From: Pelagibius sp. Alg239-R121
Lineage (GTDB): Bacteria > Pseudomonadota > Alphaproteobacteria > Kiloniellales > Kiloniellaceae
Length of the DNA stretch: 64,000 bases
Direction: 5' to 3'
NCBI RefSeq assembly: GCF_947331435.1
Contig: NZ_CAMZOF010000002.1
Coordinates: 1-64,000, forward strand
Shown: piece by piece, positions 8,491 through 17,450 of the stretch
Position numbering within the stretch: the stretch's first letter is position 1
Layout: the number at the start of each line of letters is the position of its first letter
Made by a program: the position numbers and the translations under genes
Notes under the pieces: model-generated
Databases searched by the model: none
What the model was told of the DNA's origin: nothing
The model's input: the letters and a program-made list of their open reading frames with translations, nothing else

Positions 8491-10974
8491 TCAGTAGAGC
8501 CCGCCGGACAGGCCGCCACCGCTTGAACCGCGCACTCTGACCGCCCCCTGTCCCGAGGACGGCGTATAGCCACCGTCGATCAACACCTGCTGACCGGTTG
8601 GGACGTTATCCGGCTTAAAGGCCTCAAGCCTGACCTTCTGATCCCCTGGACGAGCCAACTGCCCGGTCTCGGCATTCAGACGCACAAGACGGATACCAGG
8701 CGGAATACGGAAAGGGATTGCCGGCTGATTCTCCAGCGCCCCCATCATGAAGTCACGGAAGATTGGCGCAGCGATCGATGCACCGGTTTCCCGCCGGCCG
8801 AGCGTACGCGGATTGTCGAAACCGGTGAAGACGCCGACAGCCAGATCAGGAGAGAAACCCATAAACCAGGAATCGAAGCTGTCGTTGGTCGTGCCTGTCT
8901 TACCTGCGAGGGGTTTGCCAACCGCTTTAATCTTTTGACCGGTGCCGCGCTGAACGGCGCCCTGCAGCATGGAAACCACCTGGTAGGCGCTGCGTGGATC
9001 GGCGATCTGTTCACGTTCGTCTTCAAGTTCGGGAACCTGGCCTTCGGATTGATAGTCCTGCGTGCAGGTCTCGCAGAGCCTCAGGTCATGCCGGTAAATG
9101 GTCGCACCGTTACGATCCTGGATCCGGTCGATCAGGCTGGGCGTAATCCGTTTGCCGCCGTTGACCAGCATCGCATAGGCCGTGGTCATGCGCATCAGCG
9201 TGGTCTCGCCGGCACCAAGGGACATTGAAAGCACTTTTTGCAGGTTGTCGTCGACGCCAAAACGCTTTGCGTAGTCTGCAACCTTCTCCATCCCGATGGT
9301 TTGCGCCAGACGCACGGTCATGAGATTGCGGGATTTCTCGATCCCGACCCGCATCGGTGTCGGACCGTAGAATTTGTGGGAATAGTTGGCAGGCTTCCAT
9401 TTGCCCAGTCCAGGTCCCTGATCGATGACGAAGGGTGCATCGAGAATCAGTGTCGCCGGCGTATATCCGCTGTCCAGGCCGGCAAGATAGACGAAGGGCT
9501 TGAAGGCCGAACCCGGCTGGCGCTTCGCCTGGGTCGCCCGATTGAACTGGCTTTGTTCGAATGAGAAACCGCCCGACATGGCCAAGACCCGGCCGGTATG
9601 CGGATCGAGCGCGACCAAGCCGCCATCGATCTGGGGCAGTTGGCGTAAACCAAAAGTTCCCGCCTCGTAGGCCTCACCCTTTGCATTGGCTTCGACCGCC
9701 TCGACCAATACCACGTCACCAACGGCGAGCACCTCCGAGGGCCGCTTGGGCTTGTTGCCAAACCGCTGATTCTTAAGCCATTTTCGCGCCCAGGAAAGCT
9801 CGCTCATGGGTAGAGTACCCTGCGTTCCGTCGGCCAAGGCAATCCCGGCTGATTTACCGCTTAGTTCCAGCACCACCGCGAGGCGCCAGGGTTTTGATCC
9901 CGCGGGGAGTTCGACCGCAGCCAGTTTTTCCTGCCAGTCGTCGCCTTCCAGTTCGATCTGGGTCACCGGTCCACGCCAGCCATGGCGCCGGTCATAGGCA
10001 AGCAACCCTTTGCGCAGGACACGATCCGCGATCGCCTGAAGCCGTGGATCAAGTGTCGTGCGAACCGACATGCCGCCCTGATAGAGCTGATCGCTGCCAT
10101 AGAGCTCGACCAGTTCGCGCCGCACTTCCTCGCTGAAGAAATCCGCATCGACGACTTCAGTTTCGTCCCGGCGTTGAACCTCCAGCGGCGAATTTCTGGC
10201 GGTTTCGGCCTCCTCGGCTGAAATATGGCCGTCTTCCTCAAGCCGCCGGACAACCCAATTGCGCCGTGCAATCGCGGCCTCATGCTTACGGATCGGATGA
10301 TAGTTGTTGGGGGCCTTTGGCAAAGCAGCCAGATACGCCGCCTCGGCAATGGTGAGCTGATCGAGCGGTTTATTGAAGTAGTTCAAGGCTGCAGCAGCGA
10401 CACCGTAGGAACCGCCGCCGAGATAGATCTCATTGAGATAGAGATCCAGAATACGCTCCTTGGAGAAGGTCCGCTCAATGCGGAAGGCGAGCAACGCCTC
10501 CTTGATCTTACGTTCGTAGGAAACTTCGTTGGTCAGCAGGAAATTCTTCGCCACCTGCTGGGTAATCGTAGACGCACCAACCAGCCGCCGGCCTTGGCCG
10601 ATATTGGCAAGATTGGTCACCACCGCCCGCAGCAGGGACACAAAATCAACACCGGGGTGATTGAAGAAATTTTTGTCTTCGGCCGAGAGAAAGCTGTTCA
10701 CGACACGCCGGGGAATCGCCTGAACCGGTACGTAGATGCGTTTTTCGGTCGCATATTCGGTCATCAAGCGCCCATCGCCAGCGTGGATACGGGTCACCAT
10801 CGGGGGCTCGTAGTCCGCCAGTTGCTTGTAGTCAGGCAACCCGCGACCGTAATGATGCAGAGCGTAGAAGCCGCCGACAACGCCGGCCAACCCCAGAAAT
10901 ACCAGGAATCCCAGAATGAAGATGAAAACTCTCAGCTTACTCTCCGTTCGTTCTTTTGGCTCAATCGGTGACAA
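8491..10974 (-). CDS. mrcA: penicillin-binding protein 1A, bifunctional peptidoglycan synthase
   Basis: This 827-residue class A PBP polymerises glycan strands and cross-links peptides in the periplasm. One membrane anchor (FIFILGFLVFLGLAGVVGG, about residues 17-37) is followed by a GT51 glycosyltransferase domain with the catalytic glutamate in EDKNFFNHPG (about residue 97). The transpeptidase domain has S-x-x-K as SAFK near residue 489, SRN near 548 and KTGTT near 691. An OB-like insert lies between the two domains, as in other PBP1A proteins. The start appears to be TTG at 10974, since no ATG precedes the anchor; its ribosome binding site is weak. It sits between amiC and prfB on the same strand, a conserved order in alphaproteobacteria. 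Confidence 0.96.
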   Translation of the reverse strand: MSPIEPKERTESKLRVFIFILGFLVFLGLAGVVGGFYALHHYGRGLPDYKQLADYEPPMVTRIHAGDGRLMTEYATEKRIYVPVQAIPRRVVNSFLSAEDKNFFNHPGVDFVSLLRAVVTNLANIGQGRRLVGASTITQQVAKNFLLTNEVSYERKIKEALLAFRIERTFSKERILDLYLNEIYLGGGSYGVAAAALNYFNKPLDQLTIAEAAYLAALPKAPNNYHPIRKHEAAIARRNWVVRRLEEDGHISAEEAETARNSPLEVQRRDETEVVDADFFSEEVRRELVELYGSDQLYQGGMSVRTTLDPRLQAIADRVLRKGLLAYDRRHGWRGPVTQIELEGDDWQEKLAAVELPAGSKPWRLAVVLELSGKSAGIALADGTQGTLPMSELSWARKWLKNQRFGNKPKRPSEVLAVGDVVLVEAVEANAKGEAYEAGTFGLRQLPQIDGGLVALDPHTGRVLAMSGGFSFEQSQFNRATQAKRQPGSAFKPFVYLAGLDSGYTPATLILDAPFVIDQGPGLGKWKPANYSHKFYGPTPMRVGIEKSRNLMTVRLAQTIGMEKVADYAKRFGVDDNLQKVLSMSLGAGETTLMRMTTAYAMLVNGGKRITPSLIDRIQDRNGATIYRHDLRLCETCTQDYQSEGQVPELEDEREQIADPRSAYQVVSMLQGAVQRGTGQKIKAVGKPLAGKTGTTNDSFDSWFMGFSPDLAVGVFTGFDNPRTLGRRETGASIAAPIFRDFMMGALENQPAIPFRIPPGIRLVRLNAETGQLARPGDQKVRLEAFKPDNVPTGQQVLIDGGYTPSSGQGAVRVRGSSGGGLSGGLY

Positions 10975-11132
10975 TACCGCCGAGCACCGGCGAGCGATGT
11001 TCCTGTACTTTCAAGTTAGACGCCGAAACACCCCAATCAATGCTGCGATATCATACGCCAGCGGACCATTGCCGAGTATACGCAAAAATACCTAACAAAT
11101 GATCAGTGCTCCACCCCTTGATATTGGCACGT

Positions 11133-12365
11133 CTAGTAACGATTAAAAGTCTGATTTTCCTCAAAATAACTACCGATCGAGCGCGCCAGTGCAGACATCA
11201 GCTTTTTCCGGTAGCCAGGATCCCGCAAACGTTTTTCCTCAGTTTTGTTGGAGAGGTAGCCAATTTCAATCAGAACCGACGGTATGGTCGGTGACTTCAA
11301 GACCGCAAATCCAGCATAACGGTGCGGATTTCCAAGCAATCCAGCGACCTGACCGACTTCATCGATGACGGTCGTCGCAAATTGGTTTCCCTGATTTTTC
11401 GATTCACGTTGCGCAAGGTCGATCAGAATGTCGCGCACGACCTCGGTCTGTTCCGAGAGGTCAAAACCCGCGATGATATCAGCCTTATTTTCCTTGGTTG
11501 CCAAGTTTCTGGCCTCCGCATCGGAGGATTTTTCCGACAGGGTATAAACAGAAAATCCTTTTATTTTTCGTGACTTATGATTGTTTGCATGGAGCGAAAC
11601 GAAAAGATTTCCCTTGGCCTGATGGGCAATTTCTATCCGATCCCGAAGAGCCAGAAAGACGTCTCTATCCCGAGTCAGAACAACGCGAAATCGGCCGGAT
11701 GCTTCTAATTGCCGTTTGAGTTCCTTGGCATAATCCAACGCGAGCTTTTTTTCCACCAACCCTGTTACGCTGGTCGAGCCGGGGTCGACACCACCGTGTC
11801 CGGGGTCAATTACGATTGTCGGGCGCGCATCTCCAGCCGCTTTTGGTGCGACATCGGCTGGAATTGCGGGTTGCGCGACACGCAATGGCTGCTTGGACGA
11901 AACGGCCAGGCGATCCTGTGGCGCCGCGTTAAACGCTGCGACGCTCACCGGTTCGACATCGACGACGAGGCGGTGCGGGCGCCCGTCCTTGGGCGGCAGG
12001 ACAAAGACGCTTTTTACAAGAGCGGGCTGCTTGAGATCCAGGACAACCCTGCTGGTGCCGGCTGCGAACAGTCCAAATCTCAGAGCTTCGATCACCCCAC
12101 GGCCATCGGGAATCCTGTTTTCAGGCACCGTCCAGTCGAGTTCGGGCAGGTCTATAACCACCCGGTAAGGATTCGGCAGCAGGAAAACCCGGTAGTTTGG
12201 TGCTTCCGAGAGCTCAAGAACCAGACGGGTTTTATCGGGGTGTTCCCCGATACGAATGACCGACACATTGGGTTTGGCATACGCCTCGTTCAGCCACAGG
12301 GCCATCACGGCCAAAATCAGAACGACAATTTTCATGGGCCGAAGTTTCATGGACCAAAGTTTCAT
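11133..12365 (-). CDS. amiC: N-acetylmuramoyl-L-alanine amidase, AMIN + Amidase_3
   Basis: The 410-residue exported enzyme cleaves the amide bond between MurNAc and L-alanine during daughter-cell separation. After a signal peptide (IVVLILAVMALWLNEAYA) comes an AMIN domain (about 35-135), which targets the septum. The zinc-dependent amidase domain (about 180-405) shows IDPGHGG, SLHANNH and the catalytic glutamate in LIEIGYLSN. Three in-frame ATGs at 12365, 12350 and 12335 arise from a 15-bp tandem repeat, so the first residues are MKLWS-MKLRP-MKIVV. None has a good ribosome binding site and the true start is unresolved; all three keep the signal peptide. It is divergent from rne and probably co-transcribed with mrcA. 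Confidence 0.94.
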   Translation of the reverse strand: MKLWSMKLRPMKIVVLILAVMALWLNEAYAKPNVSVIRIGEHPDKTRLVLELSEAPNYRVFLLPNPYRVVIDLPELDWTVPENRIPDGRGVIEALRFGLFAAGTSRVVLDLKQPALVKSVFVLPPKDGRPHRLVVDVEPVSVAAFNAAPQDRLAVSSKQPLRVAQPAIPADVAPKAAGDARPTIVIDPGHGGVDPGSTSVTGLVEKKLALDYAKELKRQLEASGRFRVVLTRDRDVFLALRDRIEIAHQAKGNLFVSLHANNHKSRKIKGFSVYTLSEKSSDAEARNLATKENKADIIAGFDLSEQTEVVRDILIDLAQRESKNQGNQFATTVIDEVGQVAGLLGNPHRYAGFAVLKSPTIPSVLIEIGYLSNKTEEKRLRDPGYRKKLMSALARSIGSYFEENQTFNRY

Positions 12366-12419
12366 GGGCCGAAGTCTAATATCCCAAAGTCAAATGTCGC
12401 TAAATCCAATATCGCGAAT
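12330..12419. repeat. 15-bp minisatellite, six units, over the amiC start
   Basis: Six consecutive 15-bp units begin at 12330, 12345, 12360, 12375, 12390 and 12405. Units 1 and 3 are identical (TTTCATGGGCCGAAG), unit 2 differs at two positions and units 4-6 are progressively diverged. The first three each contain CAT, that is ATG on the minus strand, and so supply three in-frame amiC start codons. The outer three lie in the 5' untranslated region. Confidence 0.85.
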
Positions 12420-13107
12420 CGGGCAGTGCACATCGTTTCGCACAGCAACATTTCCACGAGATGTATCCGATTCATGTGATTGCAACCAGCAAAATTGTCG
12501 AACGAGGTCATGCCCTTGCCTACCAGGCGCGCGTAAAAGCAAGGGGCTTTGGCCGATCGTATCCACCTAGCAGCAACGAACCAGCCCTTCGAACTCGTGT
12601 GCAGAGCGTGGCGAACGGCCGTGACTTTGGCGGAACGATTTGCCTTATCTGCCGATAAAATAACGAAAAATTAGGGTGTGACACATATAGGGCAGTGCTG
12701 TTACTCTGCAGCCGGAACGTTCTTAACCATCAAGATGCTGGAGTTCAAAGACACAGCATTGGAACGGTTACCTTCAAACGGCCTGATGGCACGGCACCTT
12801 AAATCCCACGATGGGTCCCAATACTGGGGAAGGAATGGTCATCAGTACCGAAAACGGAAGTGCCGGGAGCAAGAACGGCGACAATAACCGGCGGAAACTA
12901 AGCACGACTTGCTAGCTCCGCAATTAATTCATCGTTTGCGCGCCAATACGCGCAAACAAAGGCAAGTGTTCTCCGCCGCAGACGGCCGCGTTGAACGCAA
13001 ATATCGTGAGCCCACTCGGATGGTTTTTAACCAACCAGTACAGATTTACGCGCCCCGCCCCGCCTCAGTCGCGGTTGGCGTAGGATGCGCGTTGGAGTTT
13101 CCAATTA
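12420..13107. other. amiC-rne divergent intergenic region and rne leader
   Basis: These 688 bp hold no convincing gene; frames of 60-100 codons on the plus strand lack ribosome binding sites and family features. The region must contain the amiC and rne promoters. A long rne leader is expected, since RNase E controls its own mRNA through its 5' untranslated region in E. coli. I could not identify a conserved stem-loop by eye. Confidence 0.4.
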
Positions 13108-16062
13108 ATGGCAAAACGTATGTTAATCGATGCCACCCACCCGGAAGAGACGCGGGTGGTGGTTCACAGTGGTTCTCGTCTCGAAGAATTCGATTACGAA
13201 ACAGTCTCTAAAAAGCAACTCAAAGGAAATATCTACCTCGCTAAGATCACGCGGGTAGAACCTTCGCTTCAAGCGGCTTTCGTAGAATACGGCGGCAATC
13301 GCCACGGCTTCCTGCCGTTCAGTGAAATACATCCCGACTACTATCGGATCCCTATCGCCGACCGCGAAGCGCTGTTGGCAGAGGAAAAGGCACTCAAATC
13401 TTCCAGCCGTTCCGACGACGAGGAACCGGTAGAAAATGGAAATGGCGATGTCGCCGACACAGACGCTGATGGCGCAACAGCCGGCAACGACACCGCCGAG
13501 CAGCCATCCGAGGCCGCGTCCGCCGATACCGAAACACAGGACGCTGCAGCCAATGGCGAAGACAGCGCGGTCGATCAGGATGACACAGTCGAGGAAATCG
13601 AAGGAGAAACCTCCGTCGACACCCTGAGCGGCGATGACGACGAGGAAGCCGCGGAACGCAGCCGTGCCAGGCTGCTCCGCAAATACAAGATCCAGGAAGT
13701 CATTAAGCGCCGCCAGGTCATCTTGGTGCAGGTCGCCAAGGAAGAGCGCGGCAACAAGGGCGCGGCGTTGACCACCTATCTGTCGCTGGCAGGGCGCTAT
13801 TGCGTCCTGATGCCCAACACCAACAAGGGTGGCGGGATCAGCCGGAAGATCAGCAACGCGAGTGACCGCCGCCGCTTGAAGGAAATCTTGAGCGAACTCA
13901 AGATTCCCGATGGCATTGCCGTAATCGTGCGAACGGCCGGCAGCCAGCGCAACAAGACGGAAATCCGGCGCGATTACGAGTACCTGATGCGGCTGTGGAA
14001 TGAAATCCGCGAGCTCACACTGCGCTCGACAGCCCCTGCTCTGATCCACGAAGAAGCCAATCTGATCAAGCGGGCGATCCGCGACCTCTATTCGCGCGAC
14101 ATGGAAGATGTGCTGGTCGAGGGCGAATCCAGCTATAAAGCCGCAAAAAGCTTCATGCGGACCTTGATGCCGAGCCATGCGAAAAAGGTTCAGTTGTACA
14201 AGGACCCCTCTATCCCGCTGTTTCACCGTTACAAGGTGGAAGGACAGCTCGACGCGATGCACAATCCGACCGTTCAGCTTCGTTCGGGCGGCTACATCGT
14301 GATCAACCCCACCGAGGCCCTGGTCGCGGTCGACGTGAACTCGGGTAAAGCGACCCGCGAGCGGCACATTGAAGAAACCGCGCTCAAGACAAATCTCGAG
14401 GCAGCCGATGAAGTTGCCCGGCAGGTTCGCCTTCGTGACCTCGCCGGTCTGGTGGTTGTCGACTTCATCGACATGGAGGAGTCACGTCATAACCGCGAGG
14501 TCGAGCGGCGGCTGAAAGAAGCCATGAAGAATGACCGGGCCAGAATCCAGCTCGGCCGGATCAGTCCTTTCGGCCTGCTCGAAATGTCGCGCCAGCGCCT
14601 GCGGCCAAGCCTGGTCGAAAACTCGACTTTGATTTGCCCAAGCTGCCAGGGTGTCGGCACCGTCCGAACCACGGAATCGACCGCCCTTCACGTTCTGCGC
14701 GCCGTGGAAGAAGAAGGCATCCGCCGCTCAGGTGGCCGTGTTCTGATATCAGTTCCGACGGCCGTTGCGCTTTACATGCTCAATCAGAAACGCGCGCGTC
14801 TCTTCGATATTGAAGAACGTTACAATTTTGAAATCGAAGTTTCCGCAGACGACAATTTGACGGCACCCGACTACAGCCTTGATCGACTTGACGAGCAAGG
14901 TGAGCGCGTTACTGATCAAAGGGCTGAACGTCCAGCCGAGCGATCGCGCGAGCGCGGAAGAGACCGTCAGGCGTCGAAACAGCGCGATGACGAAGATGCC
15001 CGGACGGAGACTGTAGACGAGTCGGACGAGTCCGGCGACCGTAAGCGCTCACGCCGCCGCCGGCGGCGCAAACGCGATGATGAGGCCACTGCTTCGCCCA
15101 CCGAAGACAACCTCAGCGTTGTCGATGATGAGGACGCCGCCGAAACCACCGAGGACGCGTCGGTCGAAGAGAACGGCGAAAGTGACGACGAAGACGGAAA
15201 GTCACGGAAACGCCGCCGTCGCGGCAAGCGGGGTGGACGCAGACGGTCCCGCCGCAAGGAGAGCGGCGATGAGGAGACGCTGGATGGCGAAGCTTCAGGT
15301 ACGGTTTCCTCCGAAGACGAGAGCACCGAGGCCCAGGATTCTGAAGGCAGCGTCCGAGATCAGGATGGTCAGGATGATGCGATCGCGGCATCTGACTCCA
15401 CGTCTCAGGATGCAGCGGTAACCGACGCTGCGCCTCTCGAAACTGCCGCTCCCGTTGAAGCACCTGCGGCAGAGTCTGAAACCGAAGATGCTCCTAAACC
15501 AAAACGCCGTCGCAGCCGCTCCCCGCGGCGCACCGCAAAGGCTGAACCCGAAGTGGTTGAGGCAGAGCAGGCGGCCGCGGCAGAACAGTCTGCGGGGGAT
15601 GAGCCGGTCTCGGCTGAACCGGTCGCAGCTGAAACGGTGGCGGCCTCCTCTGAAGTTAACGAAACGGCTGCTGAAGAGCAAAAACCGGAAGCGACGCCAA
15701 AGAAGCGGGCCAGCAGAAGCCGCTCGACAACGGCGAAGACGCCGCGGAGCAGAAGCCGCAAGCCGGCAGCTGCAAAAAAAGCGGCTGCAGAGACTGTAAG
15801 CGAAGAATCGGCCCCAACGGACTCCCCCGTCGTGGAGACGAGGCAGCCGGAGCCGGTGCCGAACGCCACGGAGATCGCTGCGTCAGCCGAACCAGCAGCA
15901 ATGGTCGCTCAGGAAAATGCGGGTAACGAAGCCGGACCGGCCCAGGTGGCGCCGGGCGCGGCCACCGAACCCGTCTCGGAGACCGCAACTGCGAACGCAG
16001 GGGACAGCGAGACGGAAGACGACGGACCCAAGCGCCGCGGTTGGTGGTCACGCTGGGTGTAA
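13108..16062 (+). CDS. rne: ribonuclease E
   Basis: The 984-residue endoribonuclease starts mRNA decay and matures rRNA and tRNA at the inner membrane. The S1 domain (from KGNIYLAKITRVEPSLQAAFVEYG) is split by a long acidic insert (about residues 85-190), as in alphaproteobacterial RNase E. The catalytic magnesium aspartates are in VAVDVNSGK (about 408) and VVDFIDMEE (about 452). The zinc-link cysteines are in CPSCQGVG (about 510). Beyond residue 600 the chain is low-complexity, with arginine-rich blocks (SRRRRRRKR, RKRRRRGKRGGRRRSRRK) that should bind RNA between acidic and Ala/Glu/Pro stretches, the likely degradosome scaffold. A strong hairpin terminator follows at 16155. Confidence 0.97.
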   Translation: MAKRMLIDATHPEETRVVVHSGSRLEEFDYETVSKKQLKGNIYLAKITRVEPSLQAAFVEYGGNRHGFLPFSEIHPDYYRIPIADREALLAEEKALKSSSRSDDEEPVENGNGDVADTDADGATAGNDTAEQPSEAASADTETQDAAANGEDSAVDQDDTVEEIEGETSVDTLSGDDDEEAAERSRARLLRKYKIQEVIKRRQVILVQVAKEERGNKGAALTTYLSLAGRYCVLMPNTNKGGGISRKISNASDRRRLKEILSELKIPDGIAVIVRTAGSQRNKTEIRRDYEYLMRLWNEIRELTLRSTAPALIHEEANLIKRAIRDLYSRDMEDVLVEGESSYKAAKSFMRTLMPSHAKKVQLYKDPSIPLFHRYKVEGQLDAMHNPTVQLRSGGYIVINPTEALVAVDVNSGKATRERHIEETALKTNLEAADEVARQVRLRDLAGLVVVDFIDMEESRHNREVERRLKEAMKNDRARIQLGRISPFGLLEMSRQRLRPSLVENSTLICPSCQGVGTVRTTESTALHVLRAVEEEGIRRSGGRVLISVPTAVALYMLNQKRARLFDIEERYNFEIEVSADDNLTAPDYSLDRLDEQGERVTDQRAERPAERSRERGRDRQASKQRDDEDARTETVDESDESGDRKRSRRRRRRKRDDEATASPTEDNLSVVDDEDAAETTEDASVEENGESDDEDGKSRKRRRRGKRGGRRRSRRKESGDEETLDGEASGTVSSEDESTEAQDSEGSVRDQDGQDDAIAASDSTSQDAAVTDAAPLETAAPVEAPAAESETEDAPKPKRRRSRSPRRTAKAEPEVVEAEQAAAAEQSAGDEPVSAEPVAAETVAASSEVNETAAEEQKPEATPKKRASRSRSTTAKTPRSRSRKPAAAKKAAAETVSEESAPTDSPVVETRQPEPVPNATEIAASAEPAAMVAQENAGNEAGPAQVAPGAATEPVSETATANAGDSETEDDGPKRRGWWSRWV

Positions 16063-16106
16063 CCGGGTCATGCCCCTTTGAAGGCCTTAATCCTTCAAGG
16101 AGTTGA

Positions 16107-16137
16107 TACCAAGGAACGTTGATAATGCCCCTTGGTA
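16107..16137. mobile_element. 31-bp end-to-end remnant of the MITE family
   Basis: TACCAAGGAACGTTGATA at 16107-16124 matches the inverted repeat of the 260-bp element at 5966-6225 at 17 of 18 positions. Thirteen bases later CCTTGGTA (16130-16137) closes it as an inverted end. It lies between the rne stop codon and the rne terminator. It could be a nearly complete internal deletion; flanking TGA and TAA do not form a matching duplication. Confidence 0.6.
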
Positions 16138-16154
16138 TAACTTCGCGATAAACA

Positions 16155-16197
16155 GAAAAACTCCGCTTTAAGGCTTACGCCGGAAGCGGAGTTTTTT
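16155..16197 (+). terminator. rne terminator, probably bidirectional
   Basis: CTCCGCTT (16161-16168) pairs with AAGCGGAG (16184-16191), followed by six T residues. GAAAAA before the stem gives a T-tract for the opposite strand, so the convergent aminotransferase gene may end here too. Confidence 0.92.
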
Positions 16198-16251
16198 ATT
16201 TCTGAATCAGCCGAAAAGGCTATTCGCATTTTTCGCTGAACATGATCCGGT

Positions 16252-17400
16252 CTAGACCCAGGCCTGTAACCTTCGCGCCGCTTCCGCAATGTCGGCGCCT
16301 GGGCCAGCAAAGGAAAAGCGTACAAAATGATGCCCGCGCGCCGGATCAAAGTCGACGCCCGGCGTCGCCGCAATACCGGTTTCCGCCAGCATTCGCCGAC
16401 AATAGGCTTCGCTGTCATCTGTCAGGTCCGCTACGTCGGCATAAATGTAAAAGGCCCCGTCGGCGGGCGCTAATCTCGAAAAGCCGGCCTTCGGCAGTTC
16501 CTCAAGCAGAAGTTTGCGGTTCTGCGCATAGGTGGCAACGTAACCATCCAGTACATCACGGCAGTCGAACGCGGCCTCGCCGGCAATCTGCGACAATGCA
16601 GGTGCCGAGATAAAGAGGTTCTGCGCCAGACATTCCGCGGGGCGTAACAGGTCTTCCGGCAGGATCATCCACCCAAGCCGCCAACCGGTCATGGAAAAAT
16701 ACTTGGAAAAACTGTTGATGATGACCGCGTCGGGGCAATAGGTGAGCGCCGAAACGGCCGTCTGGCCATAGCTGATGCCGTGATAAATCTCGTCTGAAAT
16801 CAGACGGATACCCTGTTCGGCGCAATAGTCGGCCAATGCCTTGATTTCGCCGCCGTCGAGCATGGTTCCGGTGGGATTGGACGGACTGGCAAGGATGAGG
16901 CCATCCAGGCGACCGGGCGTGCGCTCGAGCAAATCGACCGTCGGCTGGAATCCGTGTTCGAGCTCGCTCGGCAGCAACACCGCCTCGACGCCCAGTGCCT
17001 GCAGAATGTTCCGATAGGCCGGATAGCCGGGCGCCGCCAGGGCAACGCGATCACCCGAATCAAAGGCCGAGAGGAAACTGAGCAAAAATCCACCGGAAGA
17101 GCCGGTCGTGACCATGACACGGTCGGGGTCGATGGAGAGCCCATATTGTTCCTGGTAGTGCCGTGCGATCCGCGCGCGCAGGCTCGCAATACCCCGCGCA
17201 TCCGTGTAGCCGATAAGATCTGATTCGAGAGCTGCCTTGGCGGCTTCAAGTACCTTGCGCGGTGCCGGGGTTCCTGGTTGGCCGACTTCAAGATGAAGCA
17301 CCTGCTCGCCAGCGGCTTCACGCTGACCGGCTGCGCGCATCACATCCATCACGATAAACGGCGAAACCGCGCGCCCCCGGGAGGCCACTTTTAAAGCCAC
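16252..17400 (-). CDS. PLP-dependent class I/II aminotransferase
   Basis: This 382-residue fold-type I aminotransferase transfers amino groups between an amino acid and a 2-oxo acid in the cytoplasm. The internal-aldimine lysine is in SFSKYFSMTGWRLGW (about residue 229). Also visible are the N-terminal LEVGQPGTPAP, SPSNPTGT and the substrate-carboxylate arginine near FVRFSFAG. The start is GTG at 17400, with GGGAGG eight bases upstream. It lies 50 bp downstream of the gamma-glutamyltransferase homologue on the same strand. Specificity (aspartate, alanine or aromatic) cannot be settled from sequence alone. Confidence 0.93.
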   Translation of the reverse strand: MALKVASRGRAVSPFIVMDVMRAAGQREAAGEQVLHLEVGQPGTPAPRKVLEAAKAALESDLIGYTDARGIASLRARIARHYQEQYGLSIDPDRVMVTTGSSGGFLLSFLSAFDSGDRVALAAPGYPAYRNILQALGVEAVLLPSELEHGFQPTVDLLERTPGRLDGLILASPSNPTGTMLDGGEIKALADYCAEQGIRLISDEIYHGISYGQTAVSALTYCPDAVIINSFSKYFSMTGWRLGWMILPEDLLRPAECLAQNLFISAPALSQIAGEAAFDCRDVLDGYVATYAQNRKLLLEELPKAGFSRLAPADGAFYIYADVADLTDDSEAYCRRMLAETGIAATPGVDFDPARGHHFVRFSFAGPGADIAEAARRLQAWV

Positions 17401-17450
17401 AATGACCTCCCGCAGCGCAATCCTGAAGTTAAGGCATTCATCCCTGCCCC

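Noticed and set aside
12330-12419. CRISPR array
   Set aside because: The units are 15 bp, contiguous and without spacers, so this is a minisatellite.
13123-14367. 414-codon frame antisense to rne
   Set aside because: It mirrors conserved RNase E codons, has no family features or ribosome binding site, and is a shadow of the GC-rich gene.
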